DNA of 64,000 nt, taken from NCBI GenBank assembly GCA_022771625.1, contig JALFCW010000003.1:23872-87871 (forward strand), read 5' to 3'. The notes beneath the pieces are model-generated. The model saw only the letters and a program-made list of their open reading frames with translations. It did no database searches and was not told the origin of the DNA. Source of the DNA: Prevotella sp. Its GTDB lineage: Bacteria > Bacteroidota > Bacteroidia > Bacteroidales > Bacteroidaceae. Shown here one piece after another: positions 1-9,266 of the stretch. Both the position numbers and the translations under genes were made by a program. The first letter of the stretch is position 1. The number at the start of each line of letters is the position of its first letter.

Positions 1-1
1 T

Positions 2-169
2 CGCGACTATGTCATCCTCGATGCCAAGGCAATGCTGTTGAGCCGCGAGTATAGCATCCAGCAAATCAGTCAGATTCTCAATTTCCCCAACCCATCCTTT
101 TTCAGCAAGTATTTCCGCGAGGCGGTAGGTTGTTCGCCCAGCAAGTTTCTCAATAAAGAAGGGGAGTGA
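2..169 (+). CDS. C-terminal fragment of an AraC-family transcriptional regulator (cut by window start)
   Basis: Frame 2 reads RDYVILDAKAMLLSREYSIQQISQILNFPNPSFFSKYFREAVGCSPSKFLNKEGE*, a classic AraC second HTH. Confidence 0.85.
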   Translation, partial: RDYVILDAKAMLLSREYSIQQISQILNFPNPSFFSKYFREAVGCSPSKFLNKEGE

Positions 170-195
170 AATCAGTTTTTTGCATTTGGGGGAAT

Positions 196-786
196 TTAGA
201 TAGAACAGAAGAAGGTGACGAGGAACGGGACGGAGAAATCCACGCAGAAACCATGGAAGATGGAGACAATGACGTAGTCTTGTCCTGATGTGCGGGTGAT
301 GATGGGCAGTGTGGTGTCCATCGTTGTTGCTCCACCCATACTTATCGGAGCCAATTTTCCGAAGTACCTTACTAATAACGGGGCACAGAGAAGGGTGATT
401 ATCTCACGCATGATATTCGACAGGAGGGCTATGGTGCCCAATTCCGCACCCTTGTATTCGGTGATGAAAATGCTCGAAAGCGAGTAATAACCAAATCCCG
501 AACCAATGGCGAGACAGTCGAAGAGATGGCGATGGGGCAAAAAAGCAGAGGCTGCAGTCGTTCCTGCCAATGTGCCGACAATAGTCATCATGGGCAACAT
601 CATAAGTCGGGGATTGACACCACGGAAACTCTTGAGGGTCTTGGTGTCACTGCCTATACTTATACCTACGCAAAACATTAGGGCGTAGAGGATGAAGGTT
701 GAAGATTGAAAATTGAAGGTTGAAAATTGAAGGCCTACTACTATTCCTAAGACGAAGAAGGCGATGATGATAAGACTGCCTTTCAT
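196..786 (-). CDS. lysO: LysO-family lysine exporter, C-terminal half
   Basis: MKGSLIIIAFFVLGIVVG...LMFCVGISIGSD...GFGYYSLSSIFITEYKGAELGTIALLSNIMREI is typical of LysO/DUF340; start overlaps the upstream stop as ATGA. Confidence 0.8.
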   Translation of the reverse strand: MKGSLIIIAFFVLGIVVGLQFSTFNFQSSTFILYALMFCVGISIGSDTKTLKSFRGVNPRLMMLPMMTIVGTLAGTTAASAFLPHRHLFDCLAIGSGFGYYSLSSIFITEYKGAELGTIALLSNIMREIITLLCAPLLVRYFGKLAPISMGGATTMDTTLPIITRTSGQDYVIVSIFHGFCVDFSVPFLVTFFCSI

Positions 787-1058
787 TTGCCAGCCTCCTT
801 TCTTGACACGTATTTCCATAGTAGCCATGAGAAGAGTGTGGTGCCTATGGCTCCTCCGACAGTGAGTAACAGAGCCTCAATGCCAAGTGTCTGAATACCG
901 TTGACGATATGCGGATTGCTGCCCACCTCGATACCGAGCAGGAAGAGGAGTAGCCATATCAAGACAGTGATTACATGCGAGATAAACCTCGTATTCCTCT
1001 TTCTTACGAGATAACCTACGGCAATGCCGCATAGCATTATGACAACAACAATAAGCAT
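783..1058 (-). CDS. LysO-family transporter, N-terminal half
   Basis: MLIVVVIMLCGIAVGYLVRKR...LLLFLLGIEVGSN, short membrane protein ATGA-coupled to the C-terminal half. Confidence 0.75.
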   Translation of the reverse strand: MLIVVVIMLCGIAVGYLVRKRNTRFISHVITVLIWLLLFLLGIEVGSNPHIVNGIQTLGIEALLLTVGGAIGTTLFSWLLWKYVSRKEAGK

Positions 1059-1075
1059 AGTCGTGAAACAGGAAA

Positions 1076-1918
1076 CTATTTTGTGGCAGCTGTATTCTCG
1101 GCGAATGATATTATTATTCCCGCCACCATTCCGGCAATAGCTATAAACAATGTGATGGAGAGGACGTGAACAACAATCACCTTGCGTATTGTTGTCCTCC
1201 ATTTATATCCGAAGATATACTTGTAATCCCATACAAAAAGAATAAACAGCAACCACCATGGCAGGGGATAGAAGGTATAGTCTTCCTTGCCGTTGCTGAA
1301 GATGGGCAGATAGATAATCGACAATGCCATCATCTGTCCGCTCATAAACACCTGAGTGAAGAAATGCTCTGCCATCGTGGCTTTGGGTCGGGTGGGCGAC
1401 TTGCGGAACACGCCCCATGCAAACAGCATGAAGAAGGAGTGGAGGCAGATGAGTTCCACGGCTTTATGCTGATCCATCCATACCACAATATTCTTTACTG
1501 TCATCATCATTTCTTCTGTTGAGATTTTCTTGCCATTGAAGTTGACGACAGTATTATTAGTGTTCTCCTTGAGATTCTTCTTGAGTGCCTCGTCATTCAT
1601 ACTGCTTGTAATCTGTTCGGAGATGGTTTTTTCGCCGAGCAGTGACGACTCCACGGCAAAGAAGATGCAAAGCACGAAGAGCATCTTCACAGGCGGGAAG
1701 AACGGCATGCGCTTGCCATCGAGATATTCGCCAATCATCTGTCCTGGTCGGTAGATGAGGTGCAATACTGTGCGTGGCAATGAGCGGTTGCCCATACCCC
1801 ACACCTCTAATGTCGCCATCAGTGCTTTCTTGACGGTGAATCGTTGCGTGCTTGCCGGTTGGCCGCACGAGGGGCAGTAGTTGCCGATGAATTCAGTATG
1901 GCAGTTGAGACATTCCAT
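1076..1918 (-). CDS. DUF3667-type membrane protein with N-terminal zinc ribbon
   Basis: MECLNCHTEFIGNYCPSCGQ zinc ribbon followed by membrane segments. Confidence 0.75.
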   Translation of the reverse strand: MECLNCHTEFIGNYCPSCGQPASTQRFTVKKALMATLEVWGMGNRSLPRTVLHLIYRPGQMIGEYLDGKRMPFFPPVKMLFVLCIFFAVESSLLGEKTISEQITSSMNDEALKKNLKENTNNTVVNFNGKKISTEEMMMTVKNIVVWMDQHKAVELICLHSFFMLFAWGVFRKSPTRPKATMAEHFFTQVFMSGQMMALSIIYLPIFSNGKEDYTFYPLPWWLLFILFVWDYKYIFGYKWRTTIRKVIVVHVLSITLFIAIAGMVAGIIISFAENTAATK

Positions 1919-1925
1919 ATTTATT

Positions 1926-2040
1926 GGGGAGTTAAGGAGTTAAAGGAGTTAAGGAGTTAAGCCAATAGTATTGAGCATACATTGTAAGCGCTATTAACAT
2001 TTGGCTTTAACTCCTTAACTCCTTAACTTCTTAACTCCTA
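1926..2040. repeat. Inverted array of GGAGTTAA-type repeats (family B, copy 1)
   Basis: Left arm ggggagttaaggagttaaaggagttaaggagttaagccaa, right arm ttggctttaactccttaactccttaacttcttaactcct; loop includes AGCGCTattaACATTTGGCT. Confidence 0.9.
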
Positions 2041-2044
2041 AAAA

Positions 2045-3751
2045 TTACGCTTTAAAATTCTCCAAGTCCTCGGGCTTGAACGCCTTGATATAGGCATGAT
2101 GTGCAGCGCACTCAGCCTCGGCATGGCGAACGAAGACGTTGACACTCTTCTTGAAGAGTTCGGGAGCGCGAGTGGCATCCTCAAGCAGCAGGATAGACAT
2201 GATGATGTCGGCAGTCATCTCGTAGAGACGGCGTGCGAGGAAGTCCTGCATATCCTGGTTGCCCTGCTCCTTCACGTAGTTGAGTGCATCTTCATACTGC
2301 TCGATGAGCTTGGCGATACGCTCGCGCATTGGGGCGGCACACTCGCAGATAGGACGCTCCATCATCTCCTTCATGATTGAGAGGTAGGTGCCGTTGGTGA
2401 TATAGCGGATGGCAGCCACTACCTGAAGCTGTGTTGTACCCTCGTAGATAGAGAAGATACGTGCATCGCGATAGAGGCGCTGACTCTTGTATTCCATGAT
2501 GAATCCCGAACCGCCGTGAATCTGAATGGCATCGTAGGCATTCTGGTTTGCATACTCGGAGTTCATACCCTTTGCCAGAGGAGTGAATGCGTCAGCCAGA
2601 CGTGTGTATTTCTTTTGCTCGGCACGCTCCTCGGGAGTGAGTTTGCGCTCGCGGGCAATGTCGTCGAGAGCCTTGTAGATATCCACATAGCGTGCTGTCT
2701 GATAGAGAATGGCGCGACCGGCATCGAGCTTGGCCTTCATGCGTGAGAGCATGTCATATACAGCGGGGAAGTCGATGATGGCAGTGTCAAACTGCTTGCG
2801 CTCCTTGGCATAGGCAAGTCCCTCGTTGTAGGCAGCCTGGCTTACTCCTACCGACTGTGCGGCGATACCGAGGCGTGCACCGTTCATCAGGGCCATCACA
2901 TACTTGATAAGACCCAGGCGGGTGCTACCGCAGAGTTCGCACTTGGCGTTCTTATATACAAGCTCACATGTGGGTGAACCGTGGATACCGAGTTTGTGCT
3001 CGATATGACGTACGGTGACACCTCCGTCGCGCTTGTCGTAGATGAACATCGAGAGTCCGCGTCCGTCGTGTGTACCCTCCTCAGAGCGTGCGAGCACGAG
3101 GTGGATGTCGGAGTCGCCGTTGGTGATGAATCGCTTCACACCATTCAGTCGCCAGCACTTGTTCTCCTCGTCGTAGCTTGCCTTGAGCATCACGCGCTGG
3201 AGGTCGGAACCGGCGTCAGGCTCAGTCAAGTCCATTGACATTGTCTCACCTGCACATACGCGGGGGATGTACTTCTTGCGCTGTTCCTCGTCGCCAAACT
3301 CATAGAGTGTCTCGATACAATCCTGAAGGCTCCAGATGTTCTGGAAACCAGCGTCGGCAGCCGATACAATCTCCGAGGCCATAGAGTAGGGAGTGATAGG
3401 CATGTTAAGACCGCCGTAGCGACGGGGCATCGACACGCCCCAAAGACCAGCCTTGCGGGTGGCGTCGAGGTTTTCGAATGTCTTGGATGCATACACCATG
3501 CGTCCGTCAACGAGGTGTGGACCTTCGAGGTCAACAGACTCAGAGTTGGGTTCTATGATGTTGGCGGCTATGTCGCCTGTAATCTCGAGCATCTGCTTGT
3601 AGTTCTCGATAGCGTCGTCGAAGTCAACGGGAGCGTCGGGATATTCTGCAGCATCCACGAATCCACGTTCCTTGAGTTCAACGATGCGTTTCATTTCCGG
3701 GTGATTCAAATAGAATTCAAATTCCGGATGGTCACTATAATAGTTTGCCAT
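2045..3751 (-). CDS. Acyl-CoA dehydrogenase
   Basis: TEPDAGSDLQ, GVKRFITNGD, IHGGSGFIMEYKSQRLYRDARIFSIYEGTTQLQ motifs; adjacent to EtfAB. Confidence 0.93.
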   Translation of the reverse strand: MANYYSDHPEFEFYLNHPEMKRIVELKERGFVDAAEYPDAPVDFDDAIENYKQMLEITGDIAANIIEPNSESVDLEGPHLVDGRMVYASKTFENLDATRKAGLWGVSMPRRYGGLNMPITPYSMASEIVSAADAGFQNIWSLQDCIETLYEFGDEEQRKKYIPRVCAGETMSMDLTEPDAGSDLQRVMLKASYDEENKCWRLNGVKRFITNGDSDIHLVLARSEEGTHDGRGLSMFIYDKRDGGVTVRHIEHKLGIHGSPTCELVYKNAKCELCGSTRLGLIKYVMALMNGARLGIAAQSVGVSQAAYNEGLAYAKERKQFDTAIIDFPAVYDMLSRMKAKLDAGRAILYQTARYVDIYKALDDIARERKLTPEERAEQKKYTRLADAFTPLAKGMNSEYANQNAYDAIQIHGGSGFIMEYKSQRLYRDARIFSIYEGTTQLQVVAAIRYITNGTYLSIMKEMMERPICECAAPMRERIAKLIEQYEDALNYVKEQGNQDMQDFLARRLYEMTADIIMSILLLEDATRAPELFKKSVNVFVRHAEAECAAHHAYIKAFKPEDLENFKA

Positions 3752-3757
3752 GTTTTT

Positions 3758-4795
3758 TTATTTATTATTCTGCTTATAATACTTTATCAGTTTCGGAACA
3801 ACCTCCTCAACGGTACCTACTATCACATAGTCGGCAATCTTGTTGATGGGTGCTTCGGGGTCGCTGTTCACCGAGATGATGATACCAGAGTCCTGCATAC
3901 CGGCGATGTGCTGAATCTGACCGCTGATACCGCAGGCGATGTACACCTTCGGATGCACGGTGACACCCGTCTGACCAATCTGACGGTCGTGGTCAATCCA
4001 TCCGGCATCTACAGCGGCACGTGAGCCACCTACCTCGCCGTGAAGCACCTTTGCCAACTGGAAGAGTTGGTCGAAACCTTCCTTCGAACCTACACCATAT
4101 CCACCGGCAACAACGATGGGCGAACCCTTGAGGTTGTGCTTGGCAGCCTCTACGTGATGGTCGAGCACCTTAACCACGTATGCCTCGGCAGATACATACT
4201 TAGACACCTCGGGATAAACAACCTCGCCCTTGGCATTGCCCTCGTAGATAGCCTTCTGCATCACGCCTGAGCGCACTGTAGCCATCTGTGGACGATGGTC
4301 GGGATTGACGATTGTTGCCACGATATTACCACCGAAGGCAGGACGAATCTGATAGAGCAGATTGTCGTAGGTCTTCTGGTTCTTCTTGTCCTCATACGGA
4401 CCAATCTCAAGCTCGGTGCAGTCGGCTGTCAATCCGCTGGTGAGCGATGATGACACACGAGGTCCGAGGTCGCGACCGATAACGGTGGCACCCATAAGGC
4501 ATATCTGCGGCTTTTCCTCCTTGAAGAGGTTTACGAGAATATCGGTGTGGGGAGCTGATGTGTAAGGGAACAGACCTTCACCGTCGAAGACAAACAGTTT
4601 GTCAACGCCATAAGGCAAAATCTGCTCTTCCACCTTTCCTTTGATCCCTGTGCCGGCAACTATGGCATTGAGGTCAACGCCCAGTTCATTGGCCAGTTTG
4701 CGGCCCTTTGTCAATAGTTCCTGTGAAACCTCCTGCACCTGGGTGCCTTCGATTTCGCAATATACAAATACGTTGTTCATATTTCTACTAGCCAA
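3758..4795 (-). CDS. etfA: Electron transfer flavoprotein subunit alpha
   Basis: SRAAVDAGWIDHDRQIGQTGVTVHPKVYIACGISGQIQHIAGMQDSGIIISVNSDPEAPI. Confidence 0.95.
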   Translation of the reverse strand: MASRNMNNVFVYCEIEGTQVQEVSQELLTKGRKLANELGVDLNAIVAGTGIKGKVEEQILPYGVDKLFVFDGEGLFPYTSAPHTDILVNLFKEEKPQICLMGATVIGRDLGPRVSSSLTSGLTADCTELEIGPYEDKKNQKTYDNLLYQIRPAFGGNIVATIVNPDHRPQMATVRSGVMQKAIYEGNAKGEVVYPEVSKYVSAEAYVVKVLDHHVEAAKHNLKGSPIVVAGGYGVGSKEGFDQLFQLAKVLHGEVGGSRAAVDAGWIDHDRQIGQTGVTVHPKVYIACGISGQIQHIAGMQDSGIIISVNSDPEAPINKIADYVIVGTVEEVVPKLIKYYKQNNK

Positions 4796-5657
4796 TAATC
4801 TTCTCGTTCAACAATTCCTTTATCAGTCCCTCTACGTCGGCATCGCTGCCAGTGAGAGTCTTGCTCTCCTTGGCCTGGAATACGATGTTCTTAACAGCTT
4901 TCACCTTTGTGGGCGAACCGCTCAAACCACACTGTTGTGGGTCGCCGTCAACATCGGCCACCGACCACTGGTTGAGAGTGAGGTAGGGACGCTCGTCGTA
5001 CAATTCCTTGTATGGCATGTCTTCAGTGCGCTCCATAGGAGCTGTGGCACGCTTGTATTTCATCACGAGCTTCACGTTGCACGGACGGCAGGGAGCTGCG
5101 CTTCCGTTGACAGTTACAACGACAGGCATGGGAGCCTCTACAGTCTCGGCACCACCGTCGATGAGACGGCGTATGGTGAGCTTACCGTCCTCGCACTTTT
5201 CGATGCTCTCGGCATAAGTGACCTGGTTGAGACCTAATTTCTGTGCCACCTGTGGACCCACCTGTGCGGTGTCGCCGTCGATAGCCTGGCGACCTCCGAT
5301 GACAATGTCAACATCACCGATCTTCTTGATGGCAGTGGCGAGTGCATAAGAGGTAGCGAGAGTGTCAGCTCCGGCAAACAGACGGTCGGTGAGCAACCAT
5401 CCAGTGTCGGCACCGCGATAGAGACCCTGGCGGATAATCTCAGCCGCACGGGGAGGACCCATCGTCAGAATGCCAACGGTGGAACCAGGATTCTGCTCCT
5501 TGAGGCGGAGAGCCTGCTCGAGAGCGTTCAAATCTTCAGGATTGAAGATGGCAGGCAGGGCTGCGCGGTTGACCGTTCCTTCGGCGGTCATGGCGTCCTT
5601 GCCCACATTTCTTGTGTCAGGAACTTGCTTTGCAAGTACTACAATTTTCAAACTCAT
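4788..5657 (-). CDS. etfB: Electron transfer flavoprotein subunit beta
   Basis: MSLKIVVLAKQVPDTRNVG...NPEDLNALEQALRLKE...GGRQAIDGDTAQVGPQ. Confidence 0.95.
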   Translation of the reverse strand: MSLKIVVLAKQVPDTRNVGKDAMTAEGTVNRAALPAIFNPEDLNALEQALRLKEQNPGSTVGILTMGPPRAAEIIRQGLYRGADTGWLLTDRLFAGADTLATSYALATAIKKIGDVDIVIGGRQAIDGDTAQVGPQVAQKLGLNQVTYAESIEKCEDGKLTIRRLIDGGAETVEAPMPVVVTVNGSAAPCRPCNVKLVMKYKRATAPMERTEDMPYKELYDERPYLTLNQWSVADVDGDPQQCGLSGSPTKVKAVKNIVFQAKESKTLTGSDADVEGLIKELLNEKIIG

Positions 5658-5774
5658 ATTTAATTATAAATAGTTATTGTTCCGATTATTACGAAAATTG
5701 ATGCAAAATTACGCCTTTTTTTTCATTTGACAAAATAAAAAAGGAATAAAGTGATGATTTTCATATTTTTTTGC

Positions 5775-5782
5775 TAACTTTG
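5775..5782 (+). promoter_or_regulatory. Bacteroidetes -7 box (TAACTTTG) for dnaG
   Basis: TAnnTTTG match 8 nt upstream of the ATG at 5791. Confidence 0.6.
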
Positions 5783-5790
5783 CACCGATT

Positions 5791-7788
5791 ATGATAGATA
5801 GAGATACCATAGACAAGATTTTGGAGGCGACCAACATCGTTGATGTCGTCTCGGAATTTGTGACTCTGCGCAAGGCAGGCATCAACTACAAGGGGCTTTG
5901 TCCGTTTCATGACGACAAGACTCCCTCGTTTATAGTGTCGCCCACAAAGGGTATTTGCCACTGCTTTGCTTGCGGTAAGGGAGGCAATGCCGTAAACTTC
6001 CTTATGGAGCACGAGCAGATATCCTATCCCGATGCATTGAGATGGCTCGCCAAGAAATACAATATAGAGATTCGTGAGCGCGAACTGTCGGCCGAGGAGA
6101 AGCAACAGGCATCCGACCGCGAGAGTATGTTCATCGTCAACGAGTGGGCGAAGAACTACTTTGTTGACATACTTAAGAAGAACCCCGACGGACAGGCCAT
6201 AGGATTGCAGTATTTCCGCAGTCGTGGCATACGCGATGATATCATAGAGAAATTTAAGTTGGGATATGCCCTGTCGAGGCGCGACTCTCTGTCGAAGGCG
6301 GCTGTGGCTGCCGGATATAAGGAGGATTATCTGGTGAAAACTGGATTGTGCTACAGAAAGGACAATGGTGAACTTGTTGACCGATATGCCGGCAGAGTGA
6401 TATTCCCGTGGTTTTCGGTGGCGGGTAAGGTGAATGCATTCGGTGGTCGCCTGCTCGACTCGCGCACCAAGGGTGTGCAGCAGAAATATGTCAATTCGCC
6501 TGAGTCGGATATCTTCCATAAGGAACGCGAACTCTATGGCCTTTATCAGGCAAAGCGAGATATAGCCAAGCAAGATCATGTGTTTATGGTGGAGGGATAT
6601 ACCGACGTGATAGCCATGCACCAGTGTGGTATATGTAATGTTGTGGCCAACTCGGGCACTGCACTCTCTGTTCATCAGATTAAGGCACTGCGGAGGTTTA
6701 CGCCTAACATCACCTTGCTCTACGACGGTGACGAGGCCGGTATTCATGCAGCTATGCGAGGCACCGACATGCTACTTGCCGAGGGAATGAATGTGAAAGT
6801 GCTGTTGTTGCCTGATGGCGACGACCCCGACAGTTTTTCGCGCAAGCACACGGCTGAGGAGTTCAGAAAGTATATCGAGACCAACCAAAGTGACTTCATA
6901 CGGTTTAAGTCGGATGTCATGCTTCGTGGTGTCAACGACCCAATAAAGCGTTCGGAAGCTATCACGAGTATTGTGCGCAGCATATCGGTGATACCTAATC
7001 AAATCACGCGCGATACATATATCCATGAGTGTTCCGACCGGTTGCGAATAAACGAGCAGACATTAATCAACACGATGAACTCATTCATACGTGGAGATAT
7101 TGATGCTGCACAAAAGGAACAGGAGCGCGAAGCACAACGACAAGCTGCTGCAAATACAACTGCCGCAGCTACATCTTCAGCTACATCTTCCTCTGCGTCT
7201 GCATCCTCTGCGTCTGCATCCACTGCTGAACCGCCTGCATCTGACAATCCTATTGAGCCACTTCTGGTGAAATTGATTTTGCAACATGGCGGTGATATTA
7301 TATATAAAGATGTTAAGACCGCCGACGGCAAAAATATCGATCTTACGGTAGCGCAGTTTATCGACTACGACCTGTCGCAGGACAACCTGGTATTCTCCAA
7401 CCCAATCTTCCAGACAATACTCGCCGAAACCGCTGCCCATAGCGGTGAGGATGGTTTTGATCCTGCAGTATTCTTTGCCACCTATCACGATATTAATGTG
7501 AGCAGTGTGGCATCGCGTCTCATATTCAACAAGTATCAGCTATGTCGCAGTCTTGAGATGACTCCCGACGAGGAGTCGGTGCGTCTCAACACCATCCACC
7601 TCTTGTCGGAGTTCAGGGCTCACCATGTCCAGAATAGGCTCAACGCCCTTAAGCAGCGCCTTGCCGAGGCTCAGCGCGAGAAGAATGGCGAAGAGGTGAG
7701 AGGCATACTGAAAGAGATGATGGAAGCCCGCTCGCTCCGCGACACTATTGCCGATAGTGTGGGGCAGAGCTTAATAAGAAATATCTGA
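5791..7788 (+). CDS. dnaG: DNA primase
   Basis: CPFHDDKTPSFIVSPTKGICHCFACGKGGNAVNF zinc finger; VEGYTDVIAMHQCGICNVVANSGTALS; LLYDGDEAGIHAA toprim. Confidence 0.97.
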   Translation: MIDRDTIDKILEATNIVDVVSEFVTLRKAGINYKGLCPFHDDKTPSFIVSPTKGICHCFACGKGGNAVNFLMEHEQISYPDALRWLAKKYNIEIRERELSAEEKQQASDRESMFIVNEWAKNYFVDILKKNPDGQAIGLQYFRSRGIRDDIIEKFKLGYALSRRDSLSKAAVAAGYKEDYLVKTGLCYRKDNGELVDRYAGRVIFPWFSVAGKVNAFGGRLLDSRTKGVQQKYVNSPESDIFHKERELYGLYQAKRDIAKQDHVFMVEGYTDVIAMHQCGICNVVANSGTALSVHQIKALRRFTPNITLLYDGDEAGIHAAMRGTDMLLAEGMNVKVLLLPDGDDPDSFSRKHTAEEFRKYIETNQSDFIRFKSDVMLRGVNDPIKRSEAITSIVRSISVIPNQITRDTYIHECSDRLRINEQTLINTMNSFIRGDIDAAQKEQEREAQRQAAANTTAAATSSATSSSASASSASASTAEPPASDNPIEPLLVKLILQHGGDIIYKDVKTADGKNIDLTVAQFIDYDLSQDNLVFSNPIFQTILAETAAHSGEDGFDPAVFFATYHDINVSSVASRLIFNKYQLCRSLEMTPDEESVRLNTIHLLSEFRAHHVQNRLNALKQRLAEAQREKNGEEVRGILKEMMEARSLRDTIADSVGQSLIRNI

Positions 7789-7797
7789 AAAAAATAA

Positions 7798-9249
7798 GTG
7801 CACGGAGTATATGTAACACTCGTAGTTATCTACGAAATTATAAAGGTGGTGGCGATAGTTCACGTACTGATGGATAATCGCCATCCGGTGAAGACGATGG
7901 CTTGGGCCATGGTCATATATTTCGTGCCAGTTGCCGGTTTGGTGCTCTACCTTTTCTTTGGCCTTAACACCCGTCGCGAGAAGCTGATCAGTCAGCGCAG
8001 TCTCGACCAACTCACCCGACGTTCTATGCTGGGTTTTGTAGATCAGACCGACATGCAAGTGCCGGAGCGCTACAAACAGATGGTGGAATTGTTTGTCAAC
8101 GAAAATTCAGCCCTTCCCTTCAAAAATAATAAGGTGGAACTGTTCACCAATGGTTATTCGTTCTTCCTCTCGCTTATTGCCGATATAGGCAGGGCGCGTC
8201 ATCACATACATGTGGATGTGTATATCTTCGAGAATGATGCCCTTGGGCGTCTTGTGCGTGATGTGCTCATCGATAAGGCACGCCAGGGTGTTGAGGTAAG
8301 GGTTATATATGATGATGTAGGGTCGTGGTCAACCGACAGCGAGTTTTTCGAACAGATGCGCGACGCAGGAGTAGAGGTGAGTCCATTCCTGCCGGTGCGC
8401 TTCCCTCAGTTTGCTGGCAAGGTCAACTATCGCAACCATCGCAAAATCTTCGTTATTGACGGTGAGGTGGGATATGTCGGTGGCTACAACATTGCCACAC
8501 GTTATGTCAAGGGCAGGGACGGTATGTCATGGCGCGACACGATGGTGAGGCTCACCGGCAATGGCGTGTATGGTATTCAGTGCACGTTTCTCATCGACTG
8601 GTATTTTGTCGATCGCACTATGATTTCCAGTCGCGACTATTATCCACCCTTATCGTCAGCGCCAGCAAAGGGTAGCATATCCCAGGTGGTCAATAGTTGC
8701 ATATCTCAGGTGGTCAACAGTAGTCCGTCTTCTCCCTATCCGTCCATCATGCACGGATATATGAGGGCATTGATAGAGGCCAAACGCTATGTGTATATCC
8801 AAACCCCTTATTTCATGCCTACCGAGTCGGTGCTTGTGGCAATGAAGACAGCCGCCATAGGAGGTGTGGATGTGAGATTGATGGTGCCTCGCAAGGGAGA
8901 TGCACACGTGGTGGCATGGGCTTCGCGCACCTATCTGCGTGAAATAATGGAGGCAGGTGTAAAGGTGTATATGTATAGTGGGGGCTTTCTGCATAGCAAG
9001 ATACTTGTTGCCGATGATAGTATGGCCACCTGCGGTTCCACTAATGTTGACTTCCGCAGTTTCGAGAACAATTTCGAGTCGAATGTGTTCTTCTACGACG
9101 CGGACACTGCCGTGAGATTCCGCAAGATGTTTGAGGTTGACATCACTTCGTCGGTGCTGCTCAACTCCCTCCCTCCCGAGCGTCTTCAAGTGTCCTTCTT
9201 CGCCCGTCTATGGGAGAGCATAACACGACTGCTGGCACCGGTGATGTGA
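7798..9249 (+). CDS. cls: Cardiolipin synthase (phospholipase D superfamily), GTG start
   Basis: Two HKD-type motifs (NHRKIFVIDGEVGYVGGYN; LHSKILVADDSMATCGSTNVDFRSFENNFE). Confidence 0.93.
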   Translation: MHGVYVTLVVIYEIIKVVAIVHVLMDNRHPVKTMAWAMVIYFVPVAGLVLYLFFGLNTRREKLISQRSLDQLTRRSMLGFVDQTDMQVPERYKQMVELFVNENSALPFKNNKVELFTNGYSFFLSLIADIGRARHHIHVDVYIFENDALGRLVRDVLIDKARQGVEVRVIYDDVGSWSTDSEFFEQMRDAGVEVSPFLPVRFPQFAGKVNYRNHRKIFVIDGEVGYVGGYNIATRYVKGRDGMSWRDTMVRLTGNGVYGIQCTFLIDWYFVDRTMISSRDYYPPLSSAPAKGSISQVVNSCISQVVNSSPSSPYPSIMHGYMRALIEAKRYVYIQTPYFMPTESVLVAMKTAAIGGVDVRLMVPRKGDAHVVAWASRTYLREIMEAGVKVYMYSGGFLHSKILVADDSMATCGSTNVDFRSFENNFESNVFFYDADTAVRFRKMFEVDITSSVLLNSLPPERLQVSFFARLWESITRLLAPVM

Positions 9250-9266
9250 TATTTTTTAAATGAAGA

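Noticed and set aside
783-786. Programmed frameshift between the two LysO halves
   Set aside because: The halves overlap as ATGA, which is ordinary translational coupling; split LysO genes are plausible in this phylum.
5761-6747. 328-aa minus-strand ORF opposite dnaG
   Set aside because: Antisense shadow of a well-supported gene; no family resemblance.
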